A stretch of DNA of 55,730 bases from Klenkia marina (lineage in GTDB: Bacteria > Actinomycetota > Actinomycetes > Mycobacteriales > Geodermatophilaceae), in the NCBI RefSeq assembly GCF_900101025.1, contig NZ_FMUH01000010.1:1-55730 (forward strand), read 5' to 3'. Below the pieces are notes generated by a model. It did no database searches. It worked only from the letters and a program-made list of their open reading frames with translations, and was not told the DNA's origin. Shown here in pieces: positions 46,611-55,730 of the stretch. The position numbers and the translations under genes are program-made. Within the stretch, counting starts at the first letter, position 1. Each line of letters starts with the position of its first letter.

Positions 46611-47350
46611 CAGACCTCGTACACCCCGAGCGGGGCGACCAGCTCGCTGGCCGCGAAGACCGCCGTGGCGTCGGCCAGCTGCGCGGCCGGGTCGACCCAC
46701 GACGGCACGTGCGTGAGCAGCAACCGGCCGACGCCGGCGTCCCGGGCGTGCTCGCCGGCCTCGCGGCCGGTCAGGTGCAGGTCCGGCGGCAGGCCGGGGA
46801 CGTCGGGGTGCGCGGCCTCGGCCAGCAGGACGTCGGCGCCGCGGGCCAGCTCGACGACGCCCGGGCACGCGCCGGTGTCGCCGGTGTAGACCAGCGACCG
46901 TCCGCCCGCGGTGAGCCGGAAGGCGTAGCACTCGACCGGGTGGGCGGTGCGGGCCGTCTGCACCTGGAACGGGCCGAGCTCGAAGGAACCCGCGCCGATG
47001 CCGAACACCTCGAACACGTCGTCGAGGGGGCCGTCGGACAGGTCGTAGGCCAACCGCAGCCGCCGGTCGGCGCCGACCGGGGCGTACAGCGGCACCGGGC
47101 CCCGGGTGGCCAGGCCCGAGTACCGCCGCCACACGGTGAAGGGCGCGACGTCCAGGCAGTGGTCGGCGTGCAGGTGCGACAGCAGCACGGCGTCGACCTC
47201 GTCGGGCGGCAGCACCCGCTGCAGCACCCCGAACGCGCCGCTGCCCAGGTCGAGCACCAGCCGGTACCCCTCGTGCTCGACCAGGTAGGACGACGCCGGG
47301 GAGTCCGGCCCGGGCCCGGAGCCCGAGCAGCCGATGACCGTGAGCCTCAT
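46610..47350 (-). CDS. MBL-fold hydrolase, Rv1339-like (candidate cyclic nucleotide phosphodiesterase)
   Basis: A 246-residue metallo-beta-lactamase-fold protein. Metal site: [13 protein letters not shown] (HxHxDH), [20 protein letters not shown] and [10 protein letters not shown]. Position after murI and near rph is that of M. tuberculosis Rv1339, which has been reported as an atypical cAMP phosphodiesterase; RNase Z-like activity is the alternative. ATG overlaps the murI stop (ATGA). Confidence 0.88.
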   Translation of the reverse strand: MRLTVIGCSGSGPGPDSPASSYLVEHEGYRLVLDLGSGAFGVLQRVLPPDEVDAVLLSHLHADHCLDVAPFTVWRRYSGLATRGPVPLYAPVGADRRLRLAYDLSDGPLDDVFEVFGIGAGSFELGPFQVQTARTAHPVECYAFRLTAGGRSLVYTGDTGACPGVVELARGADVLLAEAAHPDVPGLPPDLHLTGREAGEHARDAGVGRLLLTHVPSWVDPAAQLADATAVFAASELVAPLGVYEV

Positions 47351-48153
47351 GCCGGCACCACCGTGTCCACGACCGGGCCGAGGAAACGGCGGCCCAGCCG
47401 GGCGAACGGCTCGGGGTCACCGGTGGCGAGGAAGGCGTGCTGCGGCGGCGGGGCGTCGTCGGGGCGCAGCTGGTCGGCCCCGGTCAGCACCCGGTAGACG
47501 TCCTGGGCGGTCTCCTCGGCGCTGGACACCAGCGTCACCTCCGGGCCGAGCACCAGCGACAGCACGCCGGTGAGCAGCGGGTAGTGGGTGCAGCCGAGCA
47601 CCACGGTGTCCACGTCCGCGGCCAGCAGCGGCTCGAGGTAGGCCTGCGCGAGCCCCAGCAGCTGCCGGCCACTGGTGACCCCGCGCTCGACGAAGTCCAC
47701 GAAGCTCGGGCAGGCGGCGCTGGTCACGGTGATGTGGGGCGCAGCGGCGAAGGCGTCGGCGTAGGCGCCCGACGTCACCGTCGCGGTCGTGCCGATCACC
47801 CCGACCCGGCCGCTGCGGGTCGCCGCGGTCGCCCGGCGGACGGCGGGCAGCACGACCTCCACCACCGGGACGTCGTAGCGCTCGCGCGCGTCGCGCAGGC
47901 ACGCGGCGCTGGCCGAGTTGCAGGCCACCACCAGCATCTTGACCCCCGCCTCGACCAGGTCGTCCATCACGGCCAGGGAGTGCCGGCGCACCTCGGCGAT
48001 CGGCAGCGGACCGTAGGGCCCGTTCGCCGTGTCGCCCACGTACCGCACCGCCTCGTGCGGCAGCTGGTCCAGCACCGCCCGGACGACGGTCAACCCACCC
48101 ACGCCGGAGTCGAACACCCCGATCGGTGCGTCAGCGCTCGGCACGGTCCCCAT
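47347..48153 (-). CDS. murI: Glutamate racemase
   Basis: A 268-residue racemase that supplies D-glutamate for peptidoglycan. [18 protein letters not shown], the first catalytic Cys in [11 protein letters not shown] and the second in [13 protein letters not shown] are all present. ATG 48153 lies 11 bases after the stop of the HAD gene. The order murI then MBL is as in mycobacteria. Confidence 0.96.
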   Translation of the reverse strand: MGTVPSADAPIGVFDSGVGGLTVVRAVLDQLPHEAVRYVGDTANGPYGPLPIAEVRRHSLAVMDDLVEAGVKMLVVACNSASAACLRDARERYDVPVVEVVLPAVRRATAATRSGRVGVIGTTATVTSGAYADAFAAAPHITVTSAACPSFVDFVERGVTSGRQLLGLAQAYLEPLLAADVDTVVLGCTHYPLLTGVLSLVLGPEVTLVSSAEETAQDVYRVLTGADQLRPDDAPPPQHAFLATGDPEPFARLGRRFLGPVVDTVVPA

Positions 48154-48164
48154 CAGGGGGAAGG

Positions 48165-48845
48165 CTAGTGCCGACCCGGGCCCCTCAGCACGGTGGCGGC
48201 CGGGAGCAGCAGTCCGTCGCCGGCCCAGCGGGCCCCGGCCAGGTCGCGGACGACGACGTCGGCACCGCTGGCGAGCGCCTCCTCGCCGATCCCCAGCACC
48301 GGGCAGCCCGCGGCCTGCCCGGCCTCGATGCCGCTCGGGCTGTCCTCCACGACCAGGGCGTGCGCCGGCGCCAGGCCCAGCCCGGCCGCGGCGGCGAGGT
48401 ACCCGGCGGGGTCGGGCTTGCCGGCGGCGACGTCGTCGGCGGTGACGAAGACCTCGGGCACGGGGATGCCGGCGGCCCCCAGCCGGGCGGTGGCCAGCGC
48501 GCGCGTGCCGCTGGTGACCACGGCCCAGGTGCCCGGGGGGAGCATGGCCAGCAGGGCGGGGACACCGGCCATGGCGGCGACCATGCCGGCGTCCTCGATC
48601 TCGAGGGCGTCGATCAGCTCGACGGCCGCCGTACGGCGCTCGGCCGGGAGCAGCGCCGCCACGGTGTCGACCGCCCGACGGCCGTGCACGATCGACAGCG
48701 CCTGCTCGGGCTCGAGGTCGTGCGCGTGGGCCCAGCGCGACCACGCGCTCTCCACGGCCGGCAGGGAGTCCACCAGCACCCCGTCGTTGTCGAACAGGAT
48801 CCCGCGCGCGGGGACGTGCAGGTCGGGGGCCAGGGGGGTGGTCAT
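48165..48845 (-). CDS. HAD-superfamily sugar phosphatase-like hydrolase
   Basis: A 226-residue HAD hydrolase. [21 protein letters not shown] holds the nucleophile; note Asn at the usual second position, DND rather than DxD with Asp-Gly. [12 protein letters not shown] gives the Thr/Ser motif, [13 protein letters not shown] the Lys and [17 protein letters not shown] the acidic motif. It resembles GPP/DOG1 glycerol- or sugar-phosphatases. Starts at ATG 48845 or 48854 are equally possible. It occupies the slot where mycobacteria have a rhomboid protein (Rv1337). Confidence 0.85.
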   Translation of the reverse strand: MTTPLAPDLHVPARGILFDNDGVLVDSLPAVESAWSRWAHAHDLEPEQALSIVHGRRAVDTVAALLPAERRTAAVELIDALEIEDAGMVAAMAGVPALLAMLPPGTWAVVTSGTRALATARLGAAGIPVPEVFVTADDVAAGKPDPAGYLAAAAGLGLAPAHALVVEDSPSGIEAGQAAGCPVLGIGEEALASGADVVVRDLAGARWAGDGLLLPAATVLRGPGRH

Positions 48846-48870
48846 GCGGAGCATCCAGTCATGCAGGTAC

Positions 48871-48930
48871 GGCCCCCGTGCAGGGGCCCGCGGCGAGCGT
48901 GCGAGCGGTGGGGGGCACGGGGGTCCTTCC
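48871..48930 (-). repeat. Intercistronic stop-codon-adjacent repeat, copy C
   Basis: On the minus strand, the cysM TGA is followed by GGAAGGACCCCCGTGC, then CCCCCC, the core CACCGCTCGCACGCTCGCCG and GGG, and finally GCACGGGGGCC. The outer stem pairs fully except a bulged A. It separates cysM from the HAD gene. Confidence 0.8.
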
Positions 48931-49908
<978 letters not shown>

Positions 49909-50184
49909 TCAGCCGCCGGCGACGGCGGGCAGGATGGTGACCGAGTCGCCGTCCTTGAGCGCGGTGTCCAGGGCGCCGGTGAAGCGGACGTCCTCGTCGT
50001 TGACGTAGACGTTGACGAAGCGGTGCAGCTTGCCCTCGTCGGTGACCAGGCGGCCCTTGATGCCGGGGTGCTGGCCGTCGATGTCGTCGACCAGGGCGGC
50101 CAGGGTGTCGCCCGAGCCGGTGACGGTCTTGTTGCCGCCGGTGTGGGTGCGCAGGATGGTCGGGATCCGGACCTCGATGGCCAT
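49909..50184 (-). CDS. cysO: Sulfur carrier protein CysO
   Basis: A 91-residue ubiquitin-like carrier ending in AVAGG, the tail that is thiocarboxylated. IPTILRTHTGGNKTVTGSGD and LHRFVNVYVNDEDVRFTG are as in mycobacterial CysO. It donates sulfur to CysM. ATG 50184 is preceded by GAAAGGC. Confidence 0.97.
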   Translation of the reverse strand: MAIEVRIPTILRTHTGGNKTVTGSGDTLAALVDDIDGQHPGIKGRLVTDEGKLHRFVNVYVNDEDVRFTGALDTALKDGDSVTILPAVAGG

Positions 50185-50280
50185 GGCGGTGCCTTTCGTG
50201 GGGTGGGGTCACCTCGCGCAGCACGCAGCGAGGGTGGTCTCTACGGGACGGAACGGTCAGCGCCTGACCGTCATTCCGCC

Positions 50281-50341
50281 GGCCCCCTCGCAGGGTCCCG
50301 CGGCGTGCGGAGCACGTCGTGGGGGGCGAGGGGGTCCTTCC
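50281..50341 (-). repeat. Intercistronic stop-codon-adjacent repeat, copy D
   Basis: On the minus strand, the mec TGA is followed by GGAAGGACCCCCTCGC, CCCCCC, an inner hairpin CGTGC/GCACG with loop TCC, then GGG and GCGAGGGGGCC. The outer stem differs in sequence from copies A-C but stays paired. It lies between mec and cysO. Confidence 0.8.
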
Positions 50342-50815
50342 TCAGTCGTAGACGACGGTGGTGGGCGAGTGCCCGAAGAGGTAGGACTCGACGACGTCGA
50401 CGTCCTCCTCGGTGACGACGCCGTCGACGATCCGGAAGCTGCGGAGCTCGACGTCGTCGCCGACCAGACCGGTCTGGTCGCCGTGCTCGCGCGTGGAGAC
50501 CAGCACGTAGTGGGCGAAGGGCTCGGACGCGTAGCTGATGTCGGTGCGCGAGGGGTAGGCCTCGGTGGCGGTGTGCGAGTGGTAGACGACGACCGGGACC
50601 TCGTCGCGGTCGTCCATCTCGCGGTAGAGCTTCAGCAGGTCGGCGCTGTCGAACTCGTAGAACGTGGGCGACCGGGCGGCGTTGAGCATGGGGATGAACC
50701 GCTCTGGCCGGTCGCTGCCCTCGGGGCCGGCCACGACGCCGCATGCCTCGTCGGGGTGGTCACGGCGTGCGTGCGCGACGATCGCGTCGTAGGACGCCCG
50801 GTCGATGCGCAGCAC
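50342..50815 (-). CDS. mec: CysO-cysteine peptidase Mec (JAMM)
   Basis: A 157-residue JAMM metalloprotease that releases cysteine from the CysO-cysteine adduct. Zinc motif HSHTATEAYPSRTDISYA (HxH, then SxxD) and an upstream Glu in DEACGVV are present. GTG 50815 is used; TAGACT (50828-50823) ends 7 bases before it, suggesting leaderless expression. First gene of mec-cysO-cysM. Confidence 0.93.
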   Translation of the reverse strand: MLRIDRASYDAIVAHARRDHPDEACGVVAGPEGSDRPERFIPMLNAARSPTFYEFDSADLLKLYREMDDRDEVPVVVYHSHTATEAYPSRTDISYASEPFAHYVLVSTREHGDQTGLVGDDVELRSFRIVDGVVTEEDVDVVESYLFGHSPTTVVYD

Positions 50816-50903
50816 GGGCCGCAGTCTACGTGCGGCCCGGGACGCCGCCGAACGAGGTGGCCTGCACGGGGGAACCGGTACGGTCCGGGATCGTGGTGCC
50901 CCC

Positions 50904-51263
50904 GTGCTGATCCTCGTCCTGATGGCCGCCGGTGTCGTCGTGCTGTGCCTGCCGGCACTGGTGCTCGGCGCCCGTCGGCTGACCCGCCGCGGTCCGCGCA
51001 GCGTCCGGTCCGCCGGCGGCAGCCGCTCGGAGTTCGTGGTCGTCCTGCTCGGACGCACCCTCGGCCTGCTGGCGATCCTGGTGCTCTCGGCCCTGGTGCT
51101 GGTCGCCTCGATCGGGGCGCTGGTGCGCGACCTGCACGACGTGCCGAGCCTGGTCTACGTCGCGTTCGTGCTGGACCTGCTGCTGGCCGCCCTCGTGGTG
51201 CTCACCTCGGGCGGCTCCCGCCGGCCACGAGCGCGTCGACGAGCGAGCCCTGCAGCGCGGTGA
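50904..51263 (+). CDS. Putative small membrane protein
   Basis: A 119-residue frame with three hydrophobic stretches: ILVLMAAGVVVLCLPALVLG, LGLLAILVLSALVLVASIGALV and [17 protein letters not shown]. The Arg-rich end ([15 protein letters not shown]) lies in a 62-base convergent overlap with the DUF2017 gene. GTG 50904 has no convincing ribosome binding site. No family recognised. Hydrophobic pattern and conserved codon bias make it plausible but unproven. Confidence 0.5.
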   Translation: MLILVLMAAGVVVLCLPALVLGARRLTRRGPRSVRSAGGSRSEFVVVLLGRTLGLLAILVLSALVLVASIGALVRDLHDVPSLVYVAFVLDLLLAALVVLTSGGSRRPRARRRASPAAR

Positions 51264-51684
51264 GCCAGTGGTACACCGACAGCTGTGCCTCGTCGGTGTC
51301 CTCGGGGGCGCCCTCGGCGGTGATGCCCAGCCGGGCGCCCAGCGCCAGGCGCAGGTCGTTGGTGGTGCGCAGCCACGAGCGCGCCTGGTCGACGTCCAGC
51401 CGCACCGCCCCGCCCTCGACCGGGATCGTCGCCCGCACCAGTGCCAGGTCCTCGGCCTTGCCCTCGCGCAGCGAGGACTCGGTGAGCTCGCGGTAGTCGC
51501 GGGCGAGCTCGGGGTCCGAGGCGTGCCCGGCCGGGAACAGCCTGGCCACGACCGGGTCGCCGACGGCGCCGCCGTCCCCGGCGAGCAGCTGCTCGAGCTC
51601 GTCGAGCAGCAGGGTGAGGACGGCGGACTCGGCGGGCACGAAGCCGGCCTCCATGCGGTCGCCGCGCCGGCGGAAGGGCGTCAC
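51202..51684 (-). CDS. DUF2017 protein
   Basis: A 160-residue helical protein of DUF2017, which in actinobacteria nearly always follows clpS (Rv1332 position). [40 protein letters not shown] and DARSWL-like [23 protein letters not shown] are typical. GTG 51684 overlaps the clpS stop (GTGA). Function unknown; a role with ClpS/Clp is suggested only by linkage. Confidence 0.9.
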   Translation of the reverse strand: MTPFRRRGDRMEAGFVPAESAVLTLLLDELEQLLAGDGGAVGDPVVARLFPAGHASDPELARDYRELTESSLREGKAEDLALVRATIPVEGGAVRLDVDQARSWLRTTNDLRLALGARLGITAEGAPEDTDEAQLSVYHWLTALQGSLVDALVAGGSRPR

Positions 51685-51977
51685 GAGTCGCGCTGGTAGC
51701 TGGCCCACAACCCGTAGGCGTGCAGCCGGCTGGTGTCGTGCTCCATGCGCTCGCGGGGGCCCGAGCTCACGATGGCCTTGCCCTCGTGGTGCACCTGCAG
51801 CATCAGGGTGGTCGCCTTCTGCTCGTCGTAGCCGAACAGCTCCTGCAGCACGAAGGTCACGTAGGTCATGAGGTTGACCGGGTCGTCCCAGACCACGGTC
51901 ACCCACGGACGGTCGAGCTCGTGCTCGGCGTCCGTGGTGGTCTCGGGGGCCCTCTCGGGGGCGAGCGGTCCGGCCAT
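51681..51977 (-). CDS. clpS: ClpS adaptor protein
   Basis: A 98-residue adaptor that delivers N-end-rule substrates to ClpC/Clp[25 protein letters not shown] and [16 protein letters not shown] contain the substrate pocket Asn/Asp and Clp-contacting residues. ATG 51977 is 7 bases after TAGAGT. Divergent from pncB over 25 bases. Confidence 0.95.
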   Translation of the reverse strand: MAGPLAPERAPETTTDAEHELDRPWVTVVWDDPVNLMTYVTFVLQELFGYDEQKATTLMLQVHHEGKAIVSSGPRERMEHDTSRLHAYGLWASYQRDS

Positions 51978-52002
51978 CGGCCCCACTCTAGGCTGCCTGC
52001 CC
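51978..52002. promoter_or_regulatory. 25-base divergent promoter, overlapping -10 boxes
   Basis: TAGAGT (51990-51985, minus) serves clpS and TAGGCT (51989-51994, plus) serves pncB. The two hexamers share two bases, and each ends 7-8 bases from a start codon, so both mRNAs would be leaderless and the -35 boxes would lie inside the opposite coding sequence. Confidence 0.55.
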
Positions 52003-53286
52003 ATGGCCCTCCGCCCGGTGTTGCTGACCGACCGGTACGAGCTCACGATGCTCGCCGCCGCCCTCGCCGACGGCACGGCCGACCGCGACTGCACCTTCGA
52101 GGTGTTCGCCCGTCGGCTGCCGCACGGACGCCGCTACGGCGTCCTGGCCGGCACCGGTCGCCTGCTCGAGACCCTGGCCGACTTCCGGTTCGGCGACGCC
52201 GAGCTCGCCGCGCTGCGCGAGCAGGGGCTCACCGACCCGGCCCTGCTCGACCGGCTGGCCGGCTTCGCCTTCACCGGCGACGTCGACGGCTACGCCGAGG
52301 GCGACGTGTACTTCCCGGGCAGCCCGGTGCTCAGCGTGCGCGCGCCGTTCGGGCAGGCCGTGCTGCTGGAGACGTTGGTGCTCTCGGTGCTCAACCACGA
52401 CAGCGCGATCGCCTCGGCCGCGGCACGCATGGTCGGCGCGGCCGGGGGTCGGCCCTGCATCGAGATGGGGTCCCGGCGCACCCACGAGGAAGCCGCGGTG
52501 GCCGCCGCCCGGGCCGCCTGGCTCGTCGGGTTCGGGTCGACCTCGAACCTGGCCGCCGGCGCCCGCTACGGCGTCCCGACCGCCGGCACCAGCGCGCACG
52601 CCTTCACCCTGCTGCACGACGACGAGGCCGCCGCGTTCCGCGCCCAGGTGCAGACCCTGGGCACCGGCACCACGCTGCTGGTGGACACCTACGACACGAT
52701 GCGGGGCATCCGGACGGCGATCGAGGTGGCCGGCCCCGAGCTGGGCGCCGTGCGGCTGGACTCCGGCGACCTCGGCGACCTGGCGGTGCAGGCGCGCGCC
52801 CTGCTGGACTCCCTCGGCGCGCACCGCACCCGGGTGACCGTCACCAGCGACCTCGACGAGTACGCCATCGCCGCGCTGGCCGCGGCCCCGGTCGACGGGT
52901 ACGGGGTGGGCACCTCGCTGGTCACCGGTTCGGGCTCCCCCACGGCCGGCATGGTCTACAAGCTGGTCGAGCGCGACGGGGTGCCGGTGGCCAAGACCGC
53001 CGAAGGCAAGCGCTCGGTGGGCGGGCGGAAGAACGCCGTCCGCCGGCACGACGCGGCCGGCACCGCCACCGCCGAGGTGGTCTCCCCGCATCCGGTGCAG
53101 GCACGCGACGGCGACCGCGACCTGCTCGTGCCCCTGGTGCGCGGCGGCCGGCTGGTCGACGACCTGGACCCCGCGGCTCGGTTGCGCGCGGCCCGCGACC
53201 ACCACGAGCGTGCCCGCACGGCTCTGCCGGCCGAGGCGTGGTCCCTCTCCCGCGGCGAGCCGGCCATCGACACCGTCAGCTCATGA
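52003..53286 (+). CDS. pncB: Nicotinate phosphoribosyltransferase
   Basis: A 427-residue NAD-salvage enzyme making nicotinate mononucleotide from nicotinate and [18 protein letters not shown] (substrate Tyr/Glu), [13 protein letters not shown] (Arg and phosphohistidine His region), [32 protein letters not shown] and GVGTSLVTG are diagnostic. ATG 52003 is in the mycobacterial pncB-clpS divergent arrangement. Followed by repeat copy E and pncA. Confidence 0.95.
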   Translation: MALRPVLLTDRYELTMLAAALADGTADRDCTFEVFARRLPHGRRYGVLAGTGRLLETLADFRFGDAELAALREQGLTDPALLDRLAGFAFTGDVDGYAEGDVYFPGSPVLSVRAPFGQAVLLETLVLSVLNHDSAIASAAARMVGAAGGRPCIEMGSRRTHEEAAVAAARAAWLVGFGSTSNLAAGARYGVPTAGTSAHAFTLLHDDEAAAFRAQVQTLGTGTTLLVDTYDTMRGIRTAIEVAGPELGAVRLDSGDLGDLAVQARALLDSLGAHRTRVTVTSDLDEYAIAALAAAPVDGYGVGTSLVTGSGSPTAGMVYKLVERDGVPVAKTAEGKRSVGGRKNAVRRHDAAGTATAEVVSPHPVQARDGDRDLLVPLVRGGRLVDDLDPAARLRAARDHHERARTALPAEAWSLSRGEPAIDTVSS

Positions 53287-53343
53287 CGGAAGGACCCCGT
53301 CCTCCTCGTCCCTCGTACCTCGGGCGAGCCTCCGGACGGGGCC
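53287..53343 (+). repeat. Intercistronic stop-codon-adjacent repeat, copy E (divergent core)
   Basis: The pncB TGA is followed by CGGAAGGACCCCGTCC and closes with GGACGGGGCC. The core differs from copies A-D and forms its own stem CTCGTCC/GGGCGAG around a 10-base loop. It is on the plus strand, the same sense as pncB and pncA. Confidence 0.7.
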
Positions 53344-53362
53344 GACGGGCAAGATGGGCGGC

Positions 53363-53941
53363 ATGAGCCGCGCCCTGGTCGTAGTCGACGTGCAGAACGA
53401 CTTCTGCGAGGGGGGCAGCCTCGCCGTCGCCGGCGGGGCCGCCGTCGCCCGCGCGATCACCGTGCACGCCGGTCAGGGCCTCGAGCGCGGGCAGTACGCG
53501 CACGTGGTGGCCACCCGCGACCACCACGTCGACCCCGGCGCGCACTTCTCCGACTCCCCCGACTTCGTCGACACCTGGCCCGAGCACTGCGTGGTGGGCA
53601 CCGGCGGGGTCGAGCTGCACCCCGACCTGGACCGCGGCCTGCTGCAGGCCGTGTTCGACAAGGGCGAGCACGCCGCCGCCTACTCCGGCTTCGAGGGCGC
53701 CGCCGGCGGTGTCGGCCTCGCGGCCTGGCTGCGCGAGCGCGGGGTGGACGCCGTCGACGTCGTCGGCATCGCCACCGACCACTGCGTACGGGCCACCGCG
53801 CTCGACGCGGTCGGCGCCGGCTTCGCCACCCGCGTGCTGCTCCCGCTGACGGTGGGCGTGGCCGAGGGGACGACGGCGGCCGCACTCGAGCAGCTGAGCT
53901 CCGCCGGCGTGGCCCTGGAGGGCGAGCCCCAGCGGTTCTGA
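53363..53941 (+). CDS. pncA: Nicotinamidase
   Basis: A 192-residue isochorismatase-fold enzyme that deamidates nicotinamide to nicotinate, the substrate of the upstream pncB product. VVVDVQNDFCEGGSLAV gives the catalytic Asp, VFDKGEH the Lys and GIATDHCVRATALDAV the nucleophilic Cys. ATRDHHVDPGAHFS carries the metal-binding Asp/His. Start ATG 53363, in-frame with a longer open stretch that covers repeat E. Confidence 0.95.
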   Translation: MSRALVVVDVQNDFCEGGSLAVAGGAAVARAITVHAGQGLERGQYAHVVATRDHHVDPGAHFSDSPDFVDTWPEHCVVGTGGVELHPDLDRGLLQAVFDKGEHAAAYSGFEGAAGGVGLAAWLRERGVDAVDVVGIATDHCVRATALDAVGAGFATRVLLPLTVGVAEGTTAAALEQLSSAGVALEGEPQRF

Positions 53942-53942
53942 C

Positions 53943-55184
53943 TCAGACCGCGTCGAGCACCTCGTCGCGGGTGAAGCCCAGCACCTGCAGCACCGCGTCG
54001 AGGTAGGGCTGGTTCAGCGCGGTGTGCGCCTGCTCCCGCACGAACGGCTTGGCGTTGAAGGCGATGCCCAGCCCGGCGGTGCTGAGCATGTCGAGGTCGT
54101 TGGCGCCGTCGCCGACCGCCACGGTCTGCTCCAGCGGGATGCCGTGCTCGGCGGCGAACCGGGCCAGCGCGCGGGCCTTGCCGGGCCGGTCGACGATCTC
54201 CCCCACCAATCCGCCGGTGAGCACGCCGTCGGCCACCTCGAGGGTGTTCGCGGCGGCGAAGTCCAGCCCCAGCGAGGCGGCGAGCGGGTCGGTGATCTGG
54301 GTGAAGCCACCGGACACGATGCCGCAGCGGAAGCCAAGCCGCTGCAGGGTGCGGATGAGCGTGCGCGCCCCCGGGGTGAGCACCAAGTGCTCACGGACCT
54401 CGTCGAGCACGGCCACGGGCAGCCCGGCCAGCGCGGCCACCCGGGCCCGCAGCGACTGCTCGAAGTCCAGCTCGCCGTTCATCGCGGCCGCGGTGATGCG
54501 GGCGACCTCGGCCGCCCGGCCGGCCCGGGCGGCCAGCTCGTCGATGACCTCGCCGCGCACCAGTGTCGAGTCGACGTCGAGCACGATGAGCCGCTTGCTG
54601 CGCCGGGCCAGCCCGACCTGCTCGACGGCGACGTCGGCCCCCGTGGCGGCGGCGACCGCGCCGAGGGCGGCCCGCAGCGCACCAGCCTCGGCGCCGGAGA
54701 CGGTGAGCTCGAAGCTGGTGACCGGGTAGTCCGAGAGCCGCCGGATCGCATCGATGTTGCCGCCGACCTCGGCGATGGCCCGCGCCGCCCCGCCCACGGC
54801 GCCGGGCGGCACCGGGCGCCCCAGCACGATCACGTGGTGCCGGCGCACGCCGTCGTCGGCCAGCCCGTGGGCGCCGCCGGCGGGCTCGACCTGCACCTGC
54901 ACACCCGTGGCCTGCCCCACCGCTGCGGCCGGGCCGGCCAGTCGGGCGACCAGGGCGTCGTCGTCGTCGCCTCCGTGCTCGTGCACCACCACACCCAGCA
55001 CCAGCTGGCCGTGCACCACCACCTGCTCGACGTCGACCACCTCGAGCCGGGGGACCTCCGCGAGGGCGCCGAAGAGCCGGGCGGTGACGCCGGGGCGGTC
55101 GGCTCCGGTGACGGTCAGCAGCGCCCCGGCGTGGGGGACGGCGGGGGCGGGGGCGTCCTGCTCGGGGCCGGTCACGGGCGACAT
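53943..55184 (-). CDS. serB: Phosphoserine phosphatase with ACT domains
   Basis: A 413-residue SerB as in mycobacteria. Residues about 15-190 form two ACT-like domains (LLTVTGADRPGVTARLFGAL; HVIVLGRPVPPGAVGGAARAI), which bind serine in relatives. The HAD domain has IVLDVDSTLVRGEVIDELA, GIVSGGFTQITDPLA and AVGDGANDLDMLSTAGLG. It makes L-serine, and its substrate O-phosphoserine is also the substrate of CysM. Convergent with pncA, one base apart. Confidence 0.95.
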   Translation of the reverse strand: MSPVTGPEQDAPAPAVPHAGALLTVTGADRPGVTARLFGALAEVPRLEVVDVEQVVVHGQLVLGVVVHEHGGDDDDALVARLAGPAAAVGQATGVQVQVEPAGGAHGLADDGVRRHHVIVLGRPVPPGAVGGAARAIAEVGGNIDAIRRLSDYPVTSFELTVSGAEAGALRAALGAVAAATGADVAVEQVGLARRSKRLIVLDVDSTLVRGEVIDELAARAGRAAEVARITAAAMNGELDFEQSLRARVAALAGLPVAVLDEVREHLVLTPGARTLIRTLQRLGFRCGIVSGGFTQITDPLAASLGLDFAAANTLEVADGVLTGGLVGEIVDRPGKARALARFAAEHGIPLEQTVAVGDGANDLDMLSTAGLGIAFNAKPFVREQAHTALNQPYLDAVLQVLGFTRDEVLDAV

Positions 55185-55278
55185 CGTGCCCGACGGCTCG
55201 GTGCGGCCCCGCACACACCCTGCGCCCGCACGCACCCTGCACGCGCACCCCGCACGCCCACCCCGGCCCCGGACGCGG

Positions 55279-55314
55279 CGACGCCCCGCCGGCCGGGTGG
55301 CCTGCGGGGCGTCG
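55279..55314 (-). terminator. Terminator after ctaD
   Basis: CGACGCCCCGC (55279-55289) and GCGGGGCGTCG (55304-55314) form an 11-base-pair perfect stem with a 14-base loop, 15 bases after the ctaD stop. The rest of the 145-base gap (55185-55329) has C/A-rich runs of GCACCC and no gene. Confidence 0.7.
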
Positions 55315-55329
55315 TCGTGCGGAGCTGGT

Positions 55330-55730
55330 CTACAGCGGGTCGGGGTCGTTGGCCCCGGCGCGCTTGCCGGTGCCGTCCAGCAGCTCGCTGGCGTACGGCC
55401 CGTGCTTCTTGCCTGCGTGTGCTTCGGCTTCGAGGCGGTCGCGCAGGTGGGGGTAGTGCAGCTCGAAGGCGGGGCGTTCGGAGCGGATGCGGGGGATCTC
55501 CAGGAAGTTGTGCCGGGGCGGGGGGCTGCTGGTGGCCCACTCCAGGGAGTTGCCGTGGCCCCAGGGGTCATCGCGCAGGGCGAGTTGGCCGTACTTCCAG
55601 GACTTCACCACGTTGTACAGGAACGGGATGGTGGAGGCCCCCAGCACGAACGAGCCGATCGTGGAGATCGTGTTCAGGGTGGTGAACCCATCAGTTGGCA
55701 GGTAGTCGGCGTAGCGGCGGGGCATGCCCT
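55330..55730 (-). CDS. ctaD: Cytochrome c oxidase subunit I (CtaD), C-terminal part
   Basis: The last ~133 residues of an aa3-type oxidase subunit I, cut by the window end. [15 protein letters not shown] is the conserved loop before the last helix, [23 protein letters not shown] is a membrane helix, and [20 protein letters not shown] the C-terminal signature. The enzyme is the terminal oxidase of the aerobic respiratory chain. Confidence 0.97.
   Translation of the reverse strand, partial: GMPRRYADYLPTDGFTTLNTISTIGSFVLGASTIPFLYNVVKSWKYGQLALRDDPWGHGNSLEWATSSPPPRHNFLEIPRIRSERPAFELHYPHLRDRLEAEAHAGKKHGPYASELLDGTGKRAGANDPDPL

Overview
This window is a single continuous stretch of very GC-rich chromosomal DNA from an actinobacterium. 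GTG starts, ATGA/GTGA start-stop overlaps, leaderless promoters and the gene repertoire point to Geodermatophilaceae-like soil or rock bacteria (Blastococcus, Modestobacter, Geodermatophilus), but the genus is an inference. It is nearly fully coding, with about 61 protein genes (two cut by the window ends), two intact tRNA genes and one 27-base tRNA fragment. I see no insertion sequence, phage gene or CRISPR array.

Layout. 1-340 is probably the end of an integrated element: a partial lipoprotein gene, a long palindrome, and the 3' end of a tRNA-His without its 5' part, followed by a terminator. 395-4141 holds an L,D-transpeptidase, tRNA-Lys, a small unknown protein, an MFS exporter and gluconokinase. 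4129-8021 is proline catabolism (pruA, proline dehydrogenase) with a divergent PucR-type regulator. That regulator is start-stop coupled to a heme oxygenase and a bacteriophytochrome fused to a SpoIIE/PP2C phosphatase (8018-11058). Nearby are a flavoprotein, a methyltransferase, a MEDS/HATPase anti-sigma-like kinase and IPP isomerase. 14544-23882 is a phenylacetate catabolic region: paaABCDE on the minus strand and paaK-paaR-paaZ on the plus strand, each preceded by a matching inverted repeat that looks like the PaaR operator.

23910-34564 is a mixed housekeeping and accessory stretch: ung, a VOC protein, an epoxide-hydrolase-like enzyme, an AlkZ-like protein, an epimerase, a thioesterase plus acyl-CoA dehydrogenase, an aldo/keto reductase, an MFS transporter, a phosphatase, an EAL protein and a TetR regulator. 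34578-37289 is a csoR-copZ-copA copper operon with a CsoR-like operator. After DUF427 and DUF3618 genes and tRNA-Leu comes a large membrane glycosyltransferase with an N-terminal GspE-type domain and a ~325-residue Pro/Ala tail.

41819-53941 resembles the Mycobacterium tuberculosis Rv1330c-Rv1341 block: rdgB, rph, an Rv1339-like MBL protein, murI, cysM, cysO, mec, DUF2017, clpS and pncB. It is interrupted by yjbQ, bcp, gnd, a LigD-type polymerase and a HAD phosphatase. pncA, serB and the 3' end of ctaD close the window.

The most interesting non-coding signal is a family of five ~57-61-base elements (5790, 17065, 48871, 50281, 53287). Each begins 0-3 bases after a stop codon, lies in sense orientation between two co-directional genes, and can form a stem whose sequence changes between copies while pairing is kept. 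I do not recognise it as a named RNA.
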